A stretch of 54,959 nt of DNA, taken from NCBI GenBank assembly GCA_902571865.1, contig CACGDO010000002.1, positions 1 through 54,959 on the forward strand. Reading direction: 5' to 3'. The first letter of the stretch is position 1, and each line of letters begins with the position of its first letter. Positions 53,846-54,959 of this stretch are shown here, in pieces. Below the pieces are notes generated by a model. The model worked only from the letters and a program-made list of their open reading frames with translations, did no database searches and was not told the DNA's origin. Source of the DNA: an uncultured Alphaproteobacteria bacterium (GTDB lineage: Bacteria; Pseudomonadota; Alphaproteobacteria; HIMB59; GCA-002718135). The position numbers were made by a program, and so were the translations under genes.

Positions 53846-54959
53846 ATGTTTATAATTTACAAAATAATAATTATTTATCTATATTTATTTTTAATTTTTT
53901 TTTCATCAATTGGATATGGTTTTTTTTTCAAAAAACTCGTATTTAATAATAACGGTAACTCAAATCCATTTGAGTTATATCTACTATCTATACCATTATT
54001 AACTTTTATTGGGATATTCATACATTTTTTTTATAAAGTAGATTTTTTAATAGTTATACTTGTTAATTTATTAGGCTTATTATTTTTCATAATTTATTCT
54101 AAGAAAATTAATTTTAATAATTCTCTAAAGATTTTATTTTTTATAAAAATTTTTCTATTTCCTTTTTTGATAGGTAATAATTTACATGAAGATTTTTACT
54201 ATCACCATCTCCCATATCTTAACTTGATTAATAATTATAAAATTATTTTTGGATTAGTAAATTTCAATGATGTTTTAGCAAATCCATATATGAGCTGGTT
54301 TAATTATTCTGCGTTATTTGCCTTACCTCCATATAAATTTGAACTAAACTTTATTTTAAATTATTTATTTTTTTTTTGTTTTATTTCTTTTTTAACTATA
54401 GAAATTTTTAATTCAAAATTTTTAAAAGTTAAATTAATAACTTTTATTATACTTACTATTTCGATAGTTGTATTTTCAAAATTAAAAGATCATGGCGCAG
54501 ATATACCTCCTCAAATATTTATAATTCTAGGATTTATTTATTTATTAAAATATAATTATAAAAATGAGTCCAATATTTATTTATTCTATTCAATATTATT
54601 TTTTACTACTTCAATAATCTTTAGAATAAATTCCGTCTTCATACTTCCGTTGTTGCTATATTGTATTTTTATACTAATTAAAGAAAATAGATTAATTATA
54701 AATAATCTTAGATTTACAATATTTATTATTATTTTATCGCTTACGTTCTTTACAAAAAATTTAATAAATACTGGTTGTATTTTCTACCCTGTAAACTTCA
54801 CATGTATAGAAACGATTAATTGGACTATTGATCAAGAAATTACTTCTAAAAGAATGAATCTACTTGAAGCTTCATCAAAGGGATATATGTTTTATTCAAA
54901 ATCAATAAATACTACAACTGATAAATTTGTTTGGTCTGAAGCAGAAAATATTTTAAATC
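53846..54959 (+). CDS. Multi-pass membrane protein, glycan/wall-type, truncated by the window end
   Basis: Open from ATG 53846 to the last base (371 codons, no stop). It has about nine or ten hydrophobic segments rich in Phe, Ile and Leu. Longer loops contain NNLHEDFYYHHLPYLN, SKLKDHGADIPPQ and NTGCIFYPVNFTC. The His/Asp-bearing first loop and the Cys-Pro-containing later loop resemble large membrane glycosyltransferase-like or LIC_10190-type proteins, which is only a suggestion. Composition is extremely AT-rich, like its neighbours. It is divergent from the epimerase gene with 6 bases between starts. Confidence 0.7.
   Translation, partial: MFIIYKIIIIYLYLFLIFFSSIGYGFFFKKLVFNNNGNSNPFELYLLSIPLLTFIGIFIHFFYKVDFLIVILVNLLGLLFFIIYSKKINFNNSLKILFFIKIFLFPFLIGNNLHEDFYYHHLPYLNLINNYKIIFGLVNFNDVLANPYMSWFNYSALFALPPYKFELNFILNYLFFFCFISFLTIEIFNSKFLKVKLITFIILTISIVVFSKLKDHGADIPPQIFIILGFIYLLKYNYKNESNIYLFYSILFFTTSIIFRINSVFILPLLLYCIFILIKENRLIINNLRFTIFIIILSLTFFTKNLINTGCIFYPVNFTCIETINWTIDQEITSKRMNLLEASSKGYMFYSKSINTTTDKFVWSEAENILN

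Overview
The window is a gene-dense, very AT-rich stretch of an alphaproteobacterial chromosome. Most junctions are ATGA overlaps or gaps of a few bases. Typical alphaproteobacterial signals are the petABC cytochrome bc1 operon, the rpmH-rnpA-yidD-yidC-engB-argB-dapD-dapE run, the truA-fmt-def and recR-ybaB-dnaX blocks, and a CycM-type membrane-anchored cytochrome c. Base composition and compactness suggest a streamlined marine lineage (SAR11-like, or the HIMB59/AEGEAN-169 type). That placement is inference. I see no tRNA, rRNA, CRISPR array, phage or IS element. No gene-free stretch exceeds 300 bases.

Layout. 1-4415: housekeeping (midA end, pgeF, prs, rplY, pth, ychF). 4412-6983: petABC on the minus strand. 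7078-8379: trmL and a pirin. 8421-14127: a zinc-homeostasis island. It holds divergent znuA and znuCB-zur around a Zur-box-like palindrome, plus a COG0523 GTPase, a WD40 protein, an 84-residue CHEPDCPP protein and a 27-residue Cys-rich peptide. 14124-23097: cca, PNPOx-like, panC, rpmH to engB, argB, a HAD nucleotidase, dapD and dapE. 23094-36026: an accessory block between dapE and truA. It contains a sugar-type ABC importer without its own ATPase, co-oriented with creatininase-like, metallo-beta-lactamase-fold, Gfo/Idh/MocA, 2-hydroxyacid dehydrogenase, GT4 and unrecognised TIM-barrel-like genes. 36023-40900: truA, fmt, def, recR, ybaB, dnaX and a previously unmarked SRP RNA. 40955-43938: pheA, kdsB, cycM, hisN. 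43980-49553: a yejABEF-type peptide importer. 49554-54959: an extremely AT-rich block of glycan or surface-type genes, the last one cut by the window end.

The most striking object is ZnuA (minus strand, 10870-12078). Its metal-loop carries 32 consecutive perfect His-Asp-Asp triplets (96 residues), far longer than the usual His-rich loop of this family. The DNA under it carries signs of recent 45-bp duplication. Around it lie several putative metal-handling genes, including a tiny peptide with 9 Cys in 27 residues. Together they look like a coordinated zinc capture, delivery and buffering module. Other points worth a second look are the Asn in place of Glu in the cytochrome b PEWY motif, the short CCA-adding enzyme, the ATPase-less sugar importer cluster, and a 58-codon ORF whose stop lies inside a terminator-like hairpin.
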